Positions 7,981 to 16,121 of a stretch of 24,893 bases of DNA are shown here, piece by piece. Each line of letters opens with the position of its first letter. Position 1 is the first letter of the stretch. The stretch spans positions 1 through 24,893 of the forward strand of contig DATLBA010000051.1 in the NCBI GenBank assembly GCA_035527275.1, given 5' to 3'. The notes below the pieces were generated by a model. The model ran no database searches. It was not told the origin of the DNA and saw only the letters and a list, made by a program, of their open reading frames with translations. The translations under genes and the position numbers were made by a program. The stretch is from DATLBA01 sp035527275 (GTDB taxonomy: Bacteria; Planctomycetota; Phycisphaerae; FEN-1346).

Positions 7981-8310
7981 ATGGCTGAAAACATCGTGGA
8001 ACTCACGGATGCAAACTTTGCGACGGAGGTCGAGCAGGCGAAGGGCGTGTGCCTGGTGGATTTCTGGGCCGAGTGGTGTCCTCCCTGCCGGATGGTGGCG
8101 CCCATCGTCGAAGAAATCGCGGGCGAATACGCCGGCAAGGCAAAGGTCGGCAAAGTGGACACGGACGCGAACCGCGACACGGCAGCCAAGTTCGGCATCA
8201 CGGCCATCCCGACGCTTGTCGTCTTCAAGGACGGCGAGGTCGCCAAGCGCTTCACGGGCGTGACGAGCAGGGACGACCTCAAGGCCGCCTTGGACGCGGC
8301 GCTGGGATAA
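7981..8310 (+). CDS. trxA: Thioredoxin with WCPPC active site
   Basis: This 109-residue cytoplasmic thioredoxin has the full fold: active site WCPPC (32-36), cis-proline in AIPT (75-78) and the C-terminal FTGVTSRDDLKAAL helix. The usual thioredoxin sequence is WCGPC; proline in place of glycine is more often seen in TlpA/CcmG-type proteins and normally shifts the redox potential. There is no signal peptide. GGAG lies 6 nt before ATG 7981. Cotranscription with the FTR subunit suggests it receives electrons from ferredoxin. The 3' 184 bp are repeated at 10661-10844. Confidence 0.93.
   Translation: MAENIVELTDANFATEVEQAKGVCLVDFWAEWCPPCRMVAPIVEEIAGEYAGKAKVGKVDTDANRDTAAKFGITAIPTLVVFKDGEVAKRFTGVTSRDDLKAALDAALG
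8127..8310 (+). repeat. Direct repeat, copy A (3' part of trxA)
   Basis: These 184 bp recur at 10661-10844 in the same orientation with 9 mismatches (about 95% identity). Both copies end at the stop codon and bracket the GH38 gene. Confidence 0.95.
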
Positions 8311-8396
8311 GCGGCGTCGGGCCGGCCGTTCGAACCGCTGCCGTTAGCACTACTGCGCTACTTCATGTGAACCGCCGACCCAGAACAGGCGGGTAA

Positions 8397-10580
8397 ATGA
8401 CAACCATTCATCTGATTTTCCACTCCCACATTGACCCCGTCTGGTTGTGGCCGTGGCAGTCCGGGCTGGACATGATCCTGGGCACCTTCCGAAGCGCCTG
8501 CGAACGGCTCGACCGCCATCCGGACATTGTGTTCACGTTCGGCGGCGCATGGGCCCTGCACAGGGTCGAGCAGACAGATCCGCGACTGTTTGAGCGGATT
8601 CGGCGCCACGTGCTGGCGGGTCGCTGGGAAATTACCGGGGGCTGGTGGGTGGAGCCGGACTGCAATCTTCCCAGCCAATGGGCGATGCAGAAGCAGATCG
8701 AACTCGGCAGGCGATTCCTGGAGGATCGTTTCGGCCAATTCCCGCGAGTGGGGTATAACATTGACTCCTTCGGGCACGCGGCGTCGCTGCCGGCAATCCT
8801 GCGATCAGGCGGGCAGGATCAGTATGTGATGATGCGGCCCGGGCCGCGGGAGATGAGCCTCCCTGCGAGGCTGTTCCGCTGGCGCGGGGAACCGGACGGC
8901 CCGGAGGTCGTGACGTTCCGCATTGCGAACGAGTACAACGCCCGCCCGCCGATGGACCAACGCCTGGAGCACATCCGTGCCTCGCTGACCGACCTGCCCG
9001 ACGGCATCCGGGACACGATGTGCTTCATCGGCGTGGGCGACCATGGCGGCGGGGTCACCGACCGGATGATCGCTTGGTGCCGAGAGCACCAGGACGCCTT
9101 CGACGGCGCCCGCCTGGCGTTCAGTTCCCCCGGCAGGTTCTTTGACGCCGTCGCCGGGCAGATCGCGCATCTGCCGCTGGTTGTGGGCGAACTCCAGTCG
9201 CACGCGGTCGGCTGCTACAGTGTGTATCGGCCGGTCAAGACGGCGATGCGTCGAGCGGAGCATCTGCTGCGCCAAGCCGAAATCGCTCATCGCCGGGACC
9301 CGGCGCCGGAACCGGACTGGCCGGTTCGCAGGCAAAGGGCCTGGGAGCGAGTCTGTTTCGGCGCCTTCCATGACACGCTGTGCGGGACATGCATTCCATC
9401 GGCCTATGCCCAGATCGAGGCACAACTGGGCGAGGCAATCGCGTTCGCCGACGAGAGCCTTCACCTGTCGCTACGCCGGCAGATGGCCGCTCTGCCGGAC
9501 GATCCCATGCATCGGATCGTTGCGTTCAACGCGTCGGATCAGCCCTTCGACGGGTATATCGAGTTCGAGCCGTGGCGGGAATATTCCATCTCCGTGCCGG
9601 CTTTGGAACTGCTGGATGAGTCCGGCCGGGCTATTCCGTATCAACGCCTGACGCCGGAGGCCGTGGATGGCTGTGGCATGCGCCTGCTTTTTCGGTGTCG
9701 GATGGAGCCGCAAGAACTTCGCGTGCTGCGCGTGAGGACGGATTGCCCCTCTCCCGCCCCTCCGACCTTGAGGACCGCCCTCACCGCCCAGAACGGGCGC
9801 CTTGCCGGGGATTGCGGACTTGCCGTGAGCCTTGCGCCCGGAGGGGAGAGGATTTTGCTTTTGTCGCCGACGATGCCGCTGGACCTCCCGCGACTCTCGC
9901 TGGTGGAGGACGCATCCGACACGTGGTCGCACGGTATTACGCACTACGCGGACTCGCCGTCTCAGGAACCCCTTTGGGAGGCGCCGGAGGTGATCGAGAA
10001 CGGCCCGCTCCGCGCAGCGATGCAGCAACGAGGAAGGATCGGCAACAGCCTGCTGCGCGCCGAGTGGCGCCTGTATGCGGGAGAGGGATTCGTCGAACTG
10101 GTGCTGGACGTGGACTGGCGGGAGCGGCACAAAGTGCTCAAGTGGGTCCTGACGCCGCCCCGGCCGGTGACGCGCCGCACCGATGGAGTGCTCGGCGGCC
10201 AACTGGTCCGCCCCTGTGACCTGGCGGAGCGGCCGGTGCGCGACTGGTCGCTGCTGGAATTGGAGGGCGGCGGCCGGGTAGGCGTCGTTTGTCCCGATGT
10301 GTATGGTCTGGATTGCACGCCGTCCCGATTGCGGCTGACGCTGCTACGGAGCGCCATCATGGCTCATCACGTTCCGCATTCCGGCGTTCACCCTCGCCCG
10401 GTGATCTCCGATCGGGGCGTCCATACATTTCGGTTCCGCCTGTTCGGAGGCAATCTGGCCGAAGCGCAAACCCTGGACTGGCACGCGCTCATGATGCAGC
10501 GACCTTTAGTCCTGGCGGATTTGACTCGCGGGATGCCCTCCCAGGTGGACGACGGGGTTTACAATAAAGCGCAAAGATAA
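8397..10580 (+). CDS. Glycoside hydrolase family 38 alpha-mannosidase-like protein
   Basis: The 727-residue protein carries the GH38 signature. FHSHIDPVW (8-16) supplies His11 and Asp13 as metal ligands, NIDSFGHAASLPAIL (121-135) holds the likely nucleophile Asp123, GVGDHGGG (212-219) holds the candidate acid/base Asp215, and GAFHDTLCGT (322-331) supplies a further zinc histidine. The C-terminal half (from about 355) is beta-sandwich-like. There is no signal peptide, so a cytoplasmic role in trimming mannose-containing oligosaccharides is likely; specificity cannot be read from sequence. It is shorter than many bacterial and eukaryotic family members. No sugar transporter or other glycosidase is adjacent. 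ATG 8397 follows AGGCGGGTAA. The gene lies between trxA and a fragment of trxA, which suggests a local rearrangement. Confidence 0.88.
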   Translation: MTTIHLIFHSHIDPVWLWPWQSGLDMILGTFRSACERLDRHPDIVFTFGGAWALHRVEQTDPRLFERIRRHVLAGRWEITGGWWVEPDCNLPSQWAMQKQIELGRRFLEDRFGQFPRVGYNIDSFGHAASLPAILRSGGQDQYVMMRPGPREMSLPARLFRWRGEPDGPEVVTFRIANEYNARPPMDQRLEHIRASLTDLPDGIRDTMCFIGVGDHGGGVTDRMIAWCREHQDAFDGARLAFSSPGRFFDAVAGQIAHLPLVVGELQSHAVGCYSVYRPVKTAMRRAEHLLRQAEIAHRRDPAPEPDWPVRRQRAWERVCFGAFHDTLCGTCIPSAYAQIEAQLGEAIAFADESLHLSLRRQMAALPDDPMHRIVAFNASDQPFDGYIEFEPWREYSISVPALELLDESGRAIPYQRLTPEAVDGCGMRLLFRCRMEPQELRVLRVRTDCPSPAPPTLRTALTAQNGRLAGDCGLAVSLAPGGERILLLSPTMPLDLPRLSLVEDASDTWSHGITHYADSPSQEPLWEAPEVIENGPLRAAMQQRGRIGNSLLRAEWRLYAGEGFVELVLDVDWRERHKVLKWVLTPPRPVTRRTDGVLGGQLVRPCDLAERPVRDWSLLELEGGGRVGVVCPDVYGLDCTPSRLRLTLLRSAIMAHHVPHSGVHPRPVISDRGVHTFRFRLFGGNLAEAQTLDWHALMMQRPLVLADLTRGMPSQVDDGVYNKAQR

Positions 10581-10593
10581 ACGCCTTTTTCGG

Positions 10594-10616
10594 GGCCTGG
10601 CCGGCCAAGCCGGGCC
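10594..10616 (+). terminator. Possible weak terminator after GH38
   Basis: GGCCTGGC and GCCGGGCC pair over 8 bp (one G-U) around a 7-nt loop, followed only by TTT. It lies 13 nt after the GH38 stop. The short T-run makes termination doubtful. Confidence 0.25.
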
Positions 10617-10660
10617 TTTGGCGAGGGATCGCACCGGCGTTGCCGCGTGAATGCCGCCGG

Positions 10661-10844
10661 ATACTCCGGTAAGGCAAAGGTCGGCAAAGTGGACACCGAC
10701 GCGAATCGCGACACGGCGGCCAAGTTCGGCATCACGGCCATCCCGACGCTTGTCGTCTTCAAGGACGGCGAAGTCGCCAAGCGCTTCACGGGCGTGACGA
10801 GCAGGGACGACCTCAAGGCCGCCTTGGACGAAGCGCTGGGGTAA
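10661..10844 (+). pseudogene. Truncated thioredoxin copy (residues 50-109 only)
   Basis: The segment reproduces trxA from Tyr50 to the stop codon. It lacks the first 49 codons, including the WCPPC active site, and homology stops sharply at 10661. Of nine base differences from trxA, six are silent third-position changes; the others change Ala to Ser at 51 and Ala to Glu at 106 (two bases). That pattern suggests the copy diverged while still a working gene and lost its 5' half later. A GTG at 10647 could open a 65-residue frame (NAAGYSGKAKVG...), but without the catalytic motif it is unlikely to be a thioredoxin. Misassembly of two strain variants is an alternative explanation. Confidence 0.85.
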
Positions 10845-11149
10845 CGCGCGGCGGCATCGCAAAGGCGCCCGGACCGTGACTTGGCTCTATCCGGAACACT
10901 TCACGGGACCGGAAACGGGCTGACGGCGGCCAGGGGGGGGGCGGTGGGGGGGGCGGCCAGATCGGTCGGAGGGGAGGCGGAGCGCGTGGCGGCTGGACCT
11001 CCGATCACCCTCCGGTCCAGCCGCCCTCAGCGGGGCGATGAATCCACCTAAAACTGCCCGGATTTTGGTCTAGACAATGGGGAGGGGTTCATGTATCGCG
11101 AGTTCTGCCGGCGCACGCAGAAAGACCGAATCGGAGGGACAAGGTCATC
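10845..11149. other. Non-coding gap with G-tracts and a 12-bp inverted repeat
   Basis: No plausible gene is present. Two long G runs (G9 at 10933-10941, G8 at 10946-10953) could form a quadruplex on the plus strand. A perfect 12-bp inverted repeat, GGCGGCTGGACC (10988-10999) and GGTCCAGCCGCC (11014-11025), encloses a 14-nt loop. It has no T-run, so it is not a classic terminator. No clear promoter for the following SDR gene stands out. Confidence 0.6.
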
Positions 11150-11908
11150 ATGAGAACGCCGCAGGTTGTCATCATCACGGGTGGCGGACGGGGGATCGGC
11201 CTGGGCATCGCCCGCTGCTTTGCTGCGAAGAAGGCGAAGCTGGTCATCGCCGATAAGGACGGCAAGCTGGCGGAAGAAGCCGCCGAAGCGCTTCGCGGAC
11301 AAGGGGCAAGCGCTGCCATCGCCGTCCGGTGTGACGTCTCCGCGAGGGAATCCGTCGAGCGCATGGTCGTCCGTGCGGTCCAGGAACTCGGGCGGATCGA
11401 TGTGCTGGTCAACAATGCCGGCATCTGCCCGTTTGTCGACGTAATGGAGCTGACACCGGAGGTCTGGCAGAAGACGCTCGACGTGAATCTCACCGGAGCA
11501 TTCCACTGTACGCAGGTCGTCGCCCGGCAGATGATCGCCCAGGGCGACGGCGGGCGCATCATCTTCATCACGTCGCTGGCGGAACAGGTGACGGGTCCCG
11601 CCCAGGTGGACTACGCCGCATCCAAGGCCGGCATGCGCATGACTATGCGCGGATTCGCCACGGCGCTCGGCAAGCACCGCATCACCTGCAACGCCGTCGC
11701 GCCCGGGATGATCCTGACCGACATGACCCGGCATCACTGGGAGAAGCCGGGCCCGGCGAAATCCATCAAGCAGCGCGTGCCCATGGGCCGGATCGGCATG
11801 CCGGAGGACATCGGGCACGCCGTCGTCTTCCTTGCGTCGTCCGAGGCCGAGTATATCTCGGGCACCACGTTGACCGTAGACGGCGGACACCAGGCGGTGT
11901 GTGCCTGA
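11150..11908 (+). CDS. Short-chain dehydrogenase/reductase (SDR)
   Basis: This 252-residue classical SDR has the cofactor motif TGGGRGIG (10-17), NNAG (88-91) and the catalytic set Asn114, Ser142, Tyr155 and Lys159 (YAASK). The C-terminal pattern RIGMPEDIGHAVVFLASSEAEYISGTTLTVDGG is that of sugar or polyol dehydrogenases and FabG-like reductases. The Asp36 region after beta-2 (VIADKD) favours NAD(H) over NADP(H), as an inference from family rules. Substrate is unknown; the upstream mannosidase makes a sugar substrate attractive but does not prove it. GGAGGG lies 11 nt and AAGG 5 nt before ATG 11150. It converges on nfnB. Confidence 0.88.
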   Translation: MRTPQVVIITGGGRGIGLGIARCFAAKKAKLVIADKDGKLAEEAAEALRGQGASAAIAVRCDVSARESVERMVVRAVQELGRIDVLVNNAGICPFVDVMELTPEVWQKTLDVNLTGAFHCTQVVARQMIAQGDGGRIIFITSLAEQVTGPAQVDYAASKAGMRMTMRGFATALGKHRITCNAVAPGMILTDMTRHHWEKPGPAKSIKQRVPMGRIGMPEDIGHAVVFLASSEAEYISGTTLTVDGGHQAVCA

Positions 11909-11952
11909 CGGGCAGGATTCCCTAGACGTGGTTCCGGTTTGCAGGGTCGCCT

Positions 11953-13419
11953 TTAGGCGAGATCGCCGTCGCCCGGCGTTGAACAAGTCTCGATTTCCCA
12001 CGGGCGCGGCTCGGGGGATCGGAGATAGGCGTCGATGTCGCGAGCGGCGGCCTGGGCGGCGCCCATCGCGCTGATGACGGTCGCGGCGCCGGTAACGATG
12101 TCGCCGCCGGCCCAGACTCCTTCCTTCGTGGTCCGCCCCGTTTTCTCATCGGCCACGATGGTGCCCCGGCGGCTGGTCTCCATGCCGGGCGTGGTCGAAG
12201 GCACAATCGGGTTCGGCCGATTGCCGATAGCGACGACGACGCTGTCAACCTCGAGCGTGAACTCGCTGTCGGGAATCGGCAGGGGCCTCCGCCGGCCCGA
12301 CTCGTCGGGTTCGCCGAGTTCCATTCGGATACATTCGATGCCGATCACCCAGCCGCGCTCGTCGCCGAGGATGCGCACCGGGGCGGCGAGCAGGTGAAAG
12401 CGGATGCCCTCTTGTTCAGCGTGGTGGACTTCGGCGGCGCGGGCGGGCATTTCGGCCCGGCTGCGTCGGTAAACGACGGTCACTTCTTCGGCACCGAGGC
12501 GAAGGCCCGTCCGCGCCGAATCCATGGCGACGTTTCCGCCGCCGATGACCGCCACGCGCTTTGACCGCAGGATGGGCGTGTCGGCCCGCTCGCGGTCGTA
12601 GGCGCGCATCAGGTTCACGCGCGTCAGGTATTCGTTCGCGCTATACACGCCGAGCAGTTCCTCGCCTGGGATGTCGAGGAACATCGGCGCGCCCGCGCCG
12701 ACGCCGACAAAGACCGCATCATATTCCTCCAGGAGTTCGTCCACGGTGTCGAGTTTGCCCACCACGGTGTTCGTCCGGATCTGGACGCCGCGCGCTTCCA
12801 GACGCTTGACCTCGTCGGCCACGATGGACTTGGGCAGACGGAACTCCGGGATGCCATACACCAGCACGCCGGCGGGCTTGTGGAACGCCTCGAAGATGGT
12901 GACGGCGTGGCCGCGCCCGACCAGTTCTCCCGCGCACGTCAGGCCAGCGGGCCCTGAGCCGACGACGGCGACCTTAAAGCCGGAGGGGTCCGGCGGCGTG
13001 GGGACCGGACAGGTCCCCTGCTCCCGTTTCCAGTCGGCGGCGAAGCGCTCCAGGTTGCCGATGGCCAGCGGCTCCCCCTTTTTGCCCAGGACGCAGAGGA
13101 TTTCACATTGGGTTTCCTGTGGGCAGACGCGCCCGCAAACGGCCGGCAGAGCGTTCACGAGCAGGATGCGGTCGGCGGCCTCCTCGAACTTGCCGTCGGC
13201 AATCAGTTTTACAAAGCCGGGGATGTCGATGCCGACGGGGCAGCCTTCAATGCACGGCGACTTCTTACAGAGGAGACACCGGCTCGCCTCCTGGCGGGCC
13301 TGGTCCGGCGTGTAGCCGCGCGGCACTTCGTCCCAGTCGTTGCGTCGCTCTTCGGGCGGACGTTCGGGCATGGGCACGCGCTTGGGCCGGTCCGCTCGGT
13401 TGCCGCTCTTATCCGCCAT
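11953..13419 (-). CDS. nfnB: NfnB-type FAD/NAD(P) oxidoreductase (glutamate synthase small-subunit family)
   Basis: The 488-residue protein has an N-terminal two-cluster ferredoxin-like domain (cysteines 48, 51, 56, 60 and 95, 99, 105, 109). It then has an FAD site GSGPAG (154-159), an NADP site around VAVIGGGNVAMDSARTGL and a second FAD contact in GVWAGGDIVTGAATVISAMG. This architecture is shared by GltD and by the large subunit of the NADH-dependent ferredoxin:NADP+ oxidoreductase. The partner immediately upstream (4-bp gap) is an NfnA-like protein, which favours Nfn, an electron-bifurcating transhydrogenase, over glutamate synthase; no large GltB subunit is present. ATG 13419 is preceded by GGAAGGA inside the upstream gene's end. 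Alternative names are SudA-type sulfide dehydrogenase or homotetrameric GltA. Confidence 0.88.
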   Translation of the reverse strand: MADKSGNRADRPKRVPMPERPPEERRNDWDEVPRGYTPDQARQEASRCLLCKKSPCIEGCPVGIDIPGFVKLIADGKFEEAADRILLVNALPAVCGRVCPQETQCEILCVLGKKGEPLAIGNLERFAADWKREQGTCPVPTPPDPSGFKVAVVGSGPAGLTCAGELVGRGHAVTIFEAFHKPAGVLVYGIPEFRLPKSIVADEVKRLEARGVQIRTNTVVGKLDTVDELLEEYDAVFVGVGAGAPMFLDIPGEELLGVYSANEYLTRVNLMRAYDRERADTPILRSKRVAVIGGGNVAMDSARTGLRLGAEEVTVVYRRSRAEMPARAAEVHHAEQEGIRFHLLAAPVRILGDERGWVIGIECIRMELGEPDESGRRRPLPIPDSEFTLEVDSVVVAIGNRPNPIVPSTTPGMETSRRGTIVADEKTGRTTKEGVWAGGDIVTGAATVISAMGAAQAAARDIDAYLRSPEPRPWEIETCSTPGDGDLA

Positions 13420-13423
13420 TCGC

Positions 13424-14275
13424 TCAGGCGTCCTTCCGGCTGGGCTGGTCGAGGCCGATGCGGCAGGCGTCGTAGTCGCGCTTTTCCTGATGCACGTAGG
13501 TGCCGAGCCGCTTGGCCAACGTGTCGAAATCCACGAGGTGCCCGTCGAACTCGGGGCCGTCCACGCAGGCGAATTTCACTTTGCCGCCGACGATGACGCG
13601 ACATCCGCCGCACATGCCCGTCCCATCGACCATAATCGGGTTCAGGCTGACGACGGTCGGGATGGCGGCCTGGCGTGTGACCTCGCACGTCGCGCGCATC
13701 ATCGGAACGGGGCCGATGGCCCAGGCTTTATCGAACGTCTCGCCGCCCGCAAGAACATCCGTCAGAACATCGGTGACGAAACCTTTCCGCCCATAGGAGC
13801 CGTCGTCGGTCGCCACGCAGACGGTGTCGCTCAGCGCCCGAAACTCTTGCTCCAGGATCACCAAGTCCTTCGAGCGGGCGCCGAGGATGCTGGTCAGGTG
13901 ATTGCCGGCCCGTTTGAGGGCCTTGGCAATAGGGTAAAGGGGCGCGACGCCGATGCCGCCGCCGACGCAGAGGACTCGCCCGAATCGCTCAATCTCGGTC
14001 GGCACGCCGAGCGGTCCCGTGACGCCCAGGATCGCCTGGCCCGTCTTCATCGCCGCCAGCAGGGCCGTCGATTTGCCGGCCACCTGAAAAATCAATGTGA
14101 TGGTTCCCCGCTCGGGATCGCAATCGGCAATGGTGAGCGGGAAGCGTTCGCCGTCCTCGGAGACGCGAAGAATGACGAACTGGCCCGGCCGGGCCTTGCG
14201 GGCCAGTTTCGGGTAGGCCACCTCCAGGCGAAAGATGCCCGGGCCCAGGCTGTGTTTGGCGATAATCTCGTTCAT
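13424..14275 (-). CDS. nfnA: NfnA-type FAD/[2Fe-2S] ferredoxin-NAD(P) reductase subunit
   Basis: The 283-residue protein resembles the dihydroorotate dehydrogenase electron-transfer/sulfide dehydrogenase beta family. RFPLTIAD (44-51) matches the FAD-binding position, LCVGGGIGVAPLYPIAKAL (102-120) is the nucleotide loop, and DGTGMCGGCRV with Cys222, Cys225 and Cys237 binds a [2Fe-2S] cluster. With the next gene it forms the two-subunit Nfn pair, which couples NADH and reduced ferredoxin to NADP+ reduction in anaerobes. It is divergent from gdhA, whose NADPH need it could serve (inference). ATG 14275 follows GAGGGGG closely. Its own promoter is at 14302-14330. Confidence 0.88.
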   Translation of the reverse strand: MNEIIAKHSLGPGIFRLEVAYPKLARKARPGQFVILRVSEDGERFPLTIADCDPERGTITLIFQVAGKSTALLAAMKTGQAILGVTGPLGVPTEIERFGRVLCVGGGIGVAPLYPIAKALKRAGNHLTSILGARSKDLVILEQEFRALSDTVCVATDDGSYGRKGFVTDVLTDVLAGGETFDKAWAIGPVPMMRATCEVTRQAAIPTVVSLNPIMVDGTGMCGGCRVIVGGKVKFACVDGPEFDGHLVDFDTLAKRLGTYVHQEKRDYDACRIGLDQPSRKDA

Positions 14276-14301
14276 GGCCCCCTCAAGGTAAAAGGTCCCA
14301 G

Positions 14302-14330
14302 AGTGTAAAAAAACGCGGCCGTCCGGTCAA
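14302..14330 (-). promoter_or_regulatory. Promoter for nfnAB
   Basis: On the minus strand TTGACC (14325-14330) and TACACT (14302-14307) are 17 nt apart, giving a short leader before ATG 14275. Confidence 0.6.
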
Positions 14331-14453
14331 CCTTTGTCCCGGCGCGCCGGGATGAAGGACGAGCCGGGATGCGGCCGTGGGCAGCGAGCGACTATGCGGC
14401 AACTGTGTGCCACTGATGGGGAACAATCAGGTGGAAAGATGCGGAAACTTCGC

Positions 14454-14481
14454 TTGCCTCCTTGCCTCGAACCCCTATGAT
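14454..14481 (+). promoter_or_regulatory. Possible promoter for gdhA
   Basis: TTGCCT (14454-14459) and TATGAT (14476-14481) are separated by 16 nt, placing the start near 14488 and a leader of about 90 nt before ATG 14578. Nothing else coding is seen between 14276 and 14577. Confidence 0.4.
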
Positions 14482-14577
14482 GGGACGATGGCCCGGCGAG
14501 GGGCCGCTAGGCGTTTTTCGGCACCGCAAGCAACCGAGGCACACGGCCGAAGGCCGCCGACTAAAAGGAGAGAGGAG

Positions 14578-15918
14578 ATGAGCGAGCAGTTCGTTGAAAG
14601 CGTCATGGAGACCGTCACGGCCCGCAACCCGGGTGAGGAAGAGTTTCACCAGGCGGTTCGGGAGGTGGCCGAGTCCGTCGCTGTCGTCATCGACAAGCAT
14701 CCGGAACTTGCCCGGATGAAGATCTTCGAGCGGATCGTGGAGCCGGAGCGGCAGATCATCTTCCGCGTCCCCTGGATGGACGACAAGGGCGAGGTCCACG
14801 TCAACCGCGGCTTCCGCGTCGAGTTCTCGAGCGCCATCGGCCCCTACAAGGGCGGCCTGCGGTTCCACCCGTCGGTCTATCTGGGCATCATCAAGTTTCT
14901 GGGGTTCGAACAGGTCTTCAAGAACGCCCTTACGACGACGCCGATCGGCGGCGCGAAAGGCGGCAGCGACTTCGACCCCAAGGGCAAGAGCGACAACGAG
15001 GTCATGCGCTTCTGCCAGAGTTTTATGAACGAACTCTTTCGCCACGTCGGCCCGGACACGGACATCCCGGCCGGCGACATCGGCGTAGGGGCGCGCGAGA
15101 TCGGATTCCTCTTCGGGCAATACAAGAAACTGACGAACACCTTCACCGGCGTCCTTACGGGAAAGGGCCTGGAGTGGGGCGGCTCGCTCGTGCGGACCGA
15201 AGCCACGGGTTACGGCCTCGTGTACTTCGTTTCGCGCTTGCTCGAAGCGAAAGGCAAGGATTGGAAAGGCCTGAAGGTTGTCATCTCCGGGTCGGGGAAC
15301 GTTGCCCTCTACGCCTGCGAAAAGGCCCGGGAAATGGGGGCCAAAGTCATCGCGATGTCCGACTCGAACGGCTACATCGTGGACGAGAAGGGCATCAAAC
15401 CCGATACCGTCAAGCGCATCAAGGAAGTCGAGCGAGGACGAATCAAGGAATACGCCCAGGAACACGCCTCCGCGACGTATGCCGAAGGTTGGCGGGACAT
15501 CTGGTCCGTGCCGTGCGACGTCGCCCTGCCCTCGGCCACGCAGAACGAAATCGACGCCGACACCGCCCGGCAACTGGTCAAGAACGGCTGCATCGCGGTC
15601 GGCGAAGGCGCCAACATGCCCTCGACGCCCGAGGCCATCCAGACGTTTCTGGACGCCGACGTGGCGTTCGGCCCGGCGAAGGCCGCAAACGCCGGCGGCG
15701 TGGCAACCAGCGCCCTCGAGATGAGCCAGAACTCCATGCGCCTCGCCTGGCCGTTCGAGGAAGTGGACCGGCGGCTGCACCGAATCATGGACGATATCTA
15801 CGACCAGTGTGTCCAGGTAGCCGCGGCCTACGGCCGGAAAGGGAACCTCATGGCGGGGGCCAATATCGCCGGGTTCCTGAAGGTCACCAACGCGATGCAG
15901 GCCCAGGGCCTGGTCTAG
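14578..15918 (+). CDS. gdhA: NADP-type glutamate dehydrogenase
   Basis: The enzyme aminates 2-oxoglutarate to glutamate, assimilating ammonium. The 446-residue length matches the hexameric bacterial type. GPYKGGLRF (Lys91), FEQVFKNAL (Lys115) and PIGGAKGGSDFDPKG (catalytic Lys127) form the substrate site; ISGSGNVALYACEKA is the nucleotide-binding loop; GANIAGFLKV closes the C-terminal part. Hexameric enzymes with this signature are usually NADP(H)-dependent, but the residue pattern does not settle cofactor use. The start is ATG 14578 because AAGGAG lies 7 nt upstream and homology begins there; the frame stays open upstream but that part is not protein-like. The divergent nfnAB operon could supply NADPH. 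Confidence 0.95.
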   Translation: MSEQFVESVMETVTARNPGEEEFHQAVREVAESVAVVIDKHPELARMKIFERIVEPERQIIFRVPWMDDKGEVHVNRGFRVEFSSAIGPYKGGLRFHPSVYLGIIKFLGFEQVFKNALTTTPIGGAKGGSDFDPKGKSDNEVMRFCQSFMNELFRHVGPDTDIPAGDIGVGAREIGFLFGQYKKLTNTFTGVLTGKGLEWGGSLVRTEATGYGLVYFVSRLLEAKGKDWKGLKVVISGSGNVALYACEKAREMGAKVIAMSDSNGYIVDEKGIKPDTVKRIKEVERGRIKEYAQEHASATYAEGWRDIWSVPCDVALPSATQNEIDADTARQLVKNGCIAVGEGANMPSTPEAIQTFLDADVAFGPAKAANAGGVATSALEMSQNSMRLAWPFEEVDRRLHRIMDDIYDQCVQVAAAYGRKGNLMAGANIAGFLKVTNAMQAQGLV

Positions 15919-15941
15919 GGGCGCTCCGCGCGCAAAACAAG

Positions 15942-15993
15942 AAGCCGCCCGCTTCTCGACGTTCCGGTGGCTCAAAGTCGTGACAGGCGGCTT
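15942..15993 (+). terminator. Weak inverted repeat after gdhA
   Basis: AAGCCGCC (15942-15949) and GGCGGCTT (15986-15993) are perfect complements with a 36-nt spacer, just downstream of gdhA. There is no T-run, so a terminator role is uncertain. The rest of 15919-16121 holds nothing recognisable. Confidence 0.2.
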
Positions 15994-16121
15994 GAATCCG
16001 CTCGCGGCCGTTCACGAGTCGAGCATCCCGACCCGCAACCGCGCCATGGCGCGCCTATGCGACTTCGCCGCCCTGGTCCCGCTTGTCGACGCTTCCGGCG
16101 GCGAGGCGTAGCGCGGGTGCG

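Noticed and set aside
14377..14577. 67-codon N-terminal extension of glutamate dehydrogenase
   Set aside because: It is not protein-like, contains the likely promoter, and a strong AAGGAG site selects ATG 14578.
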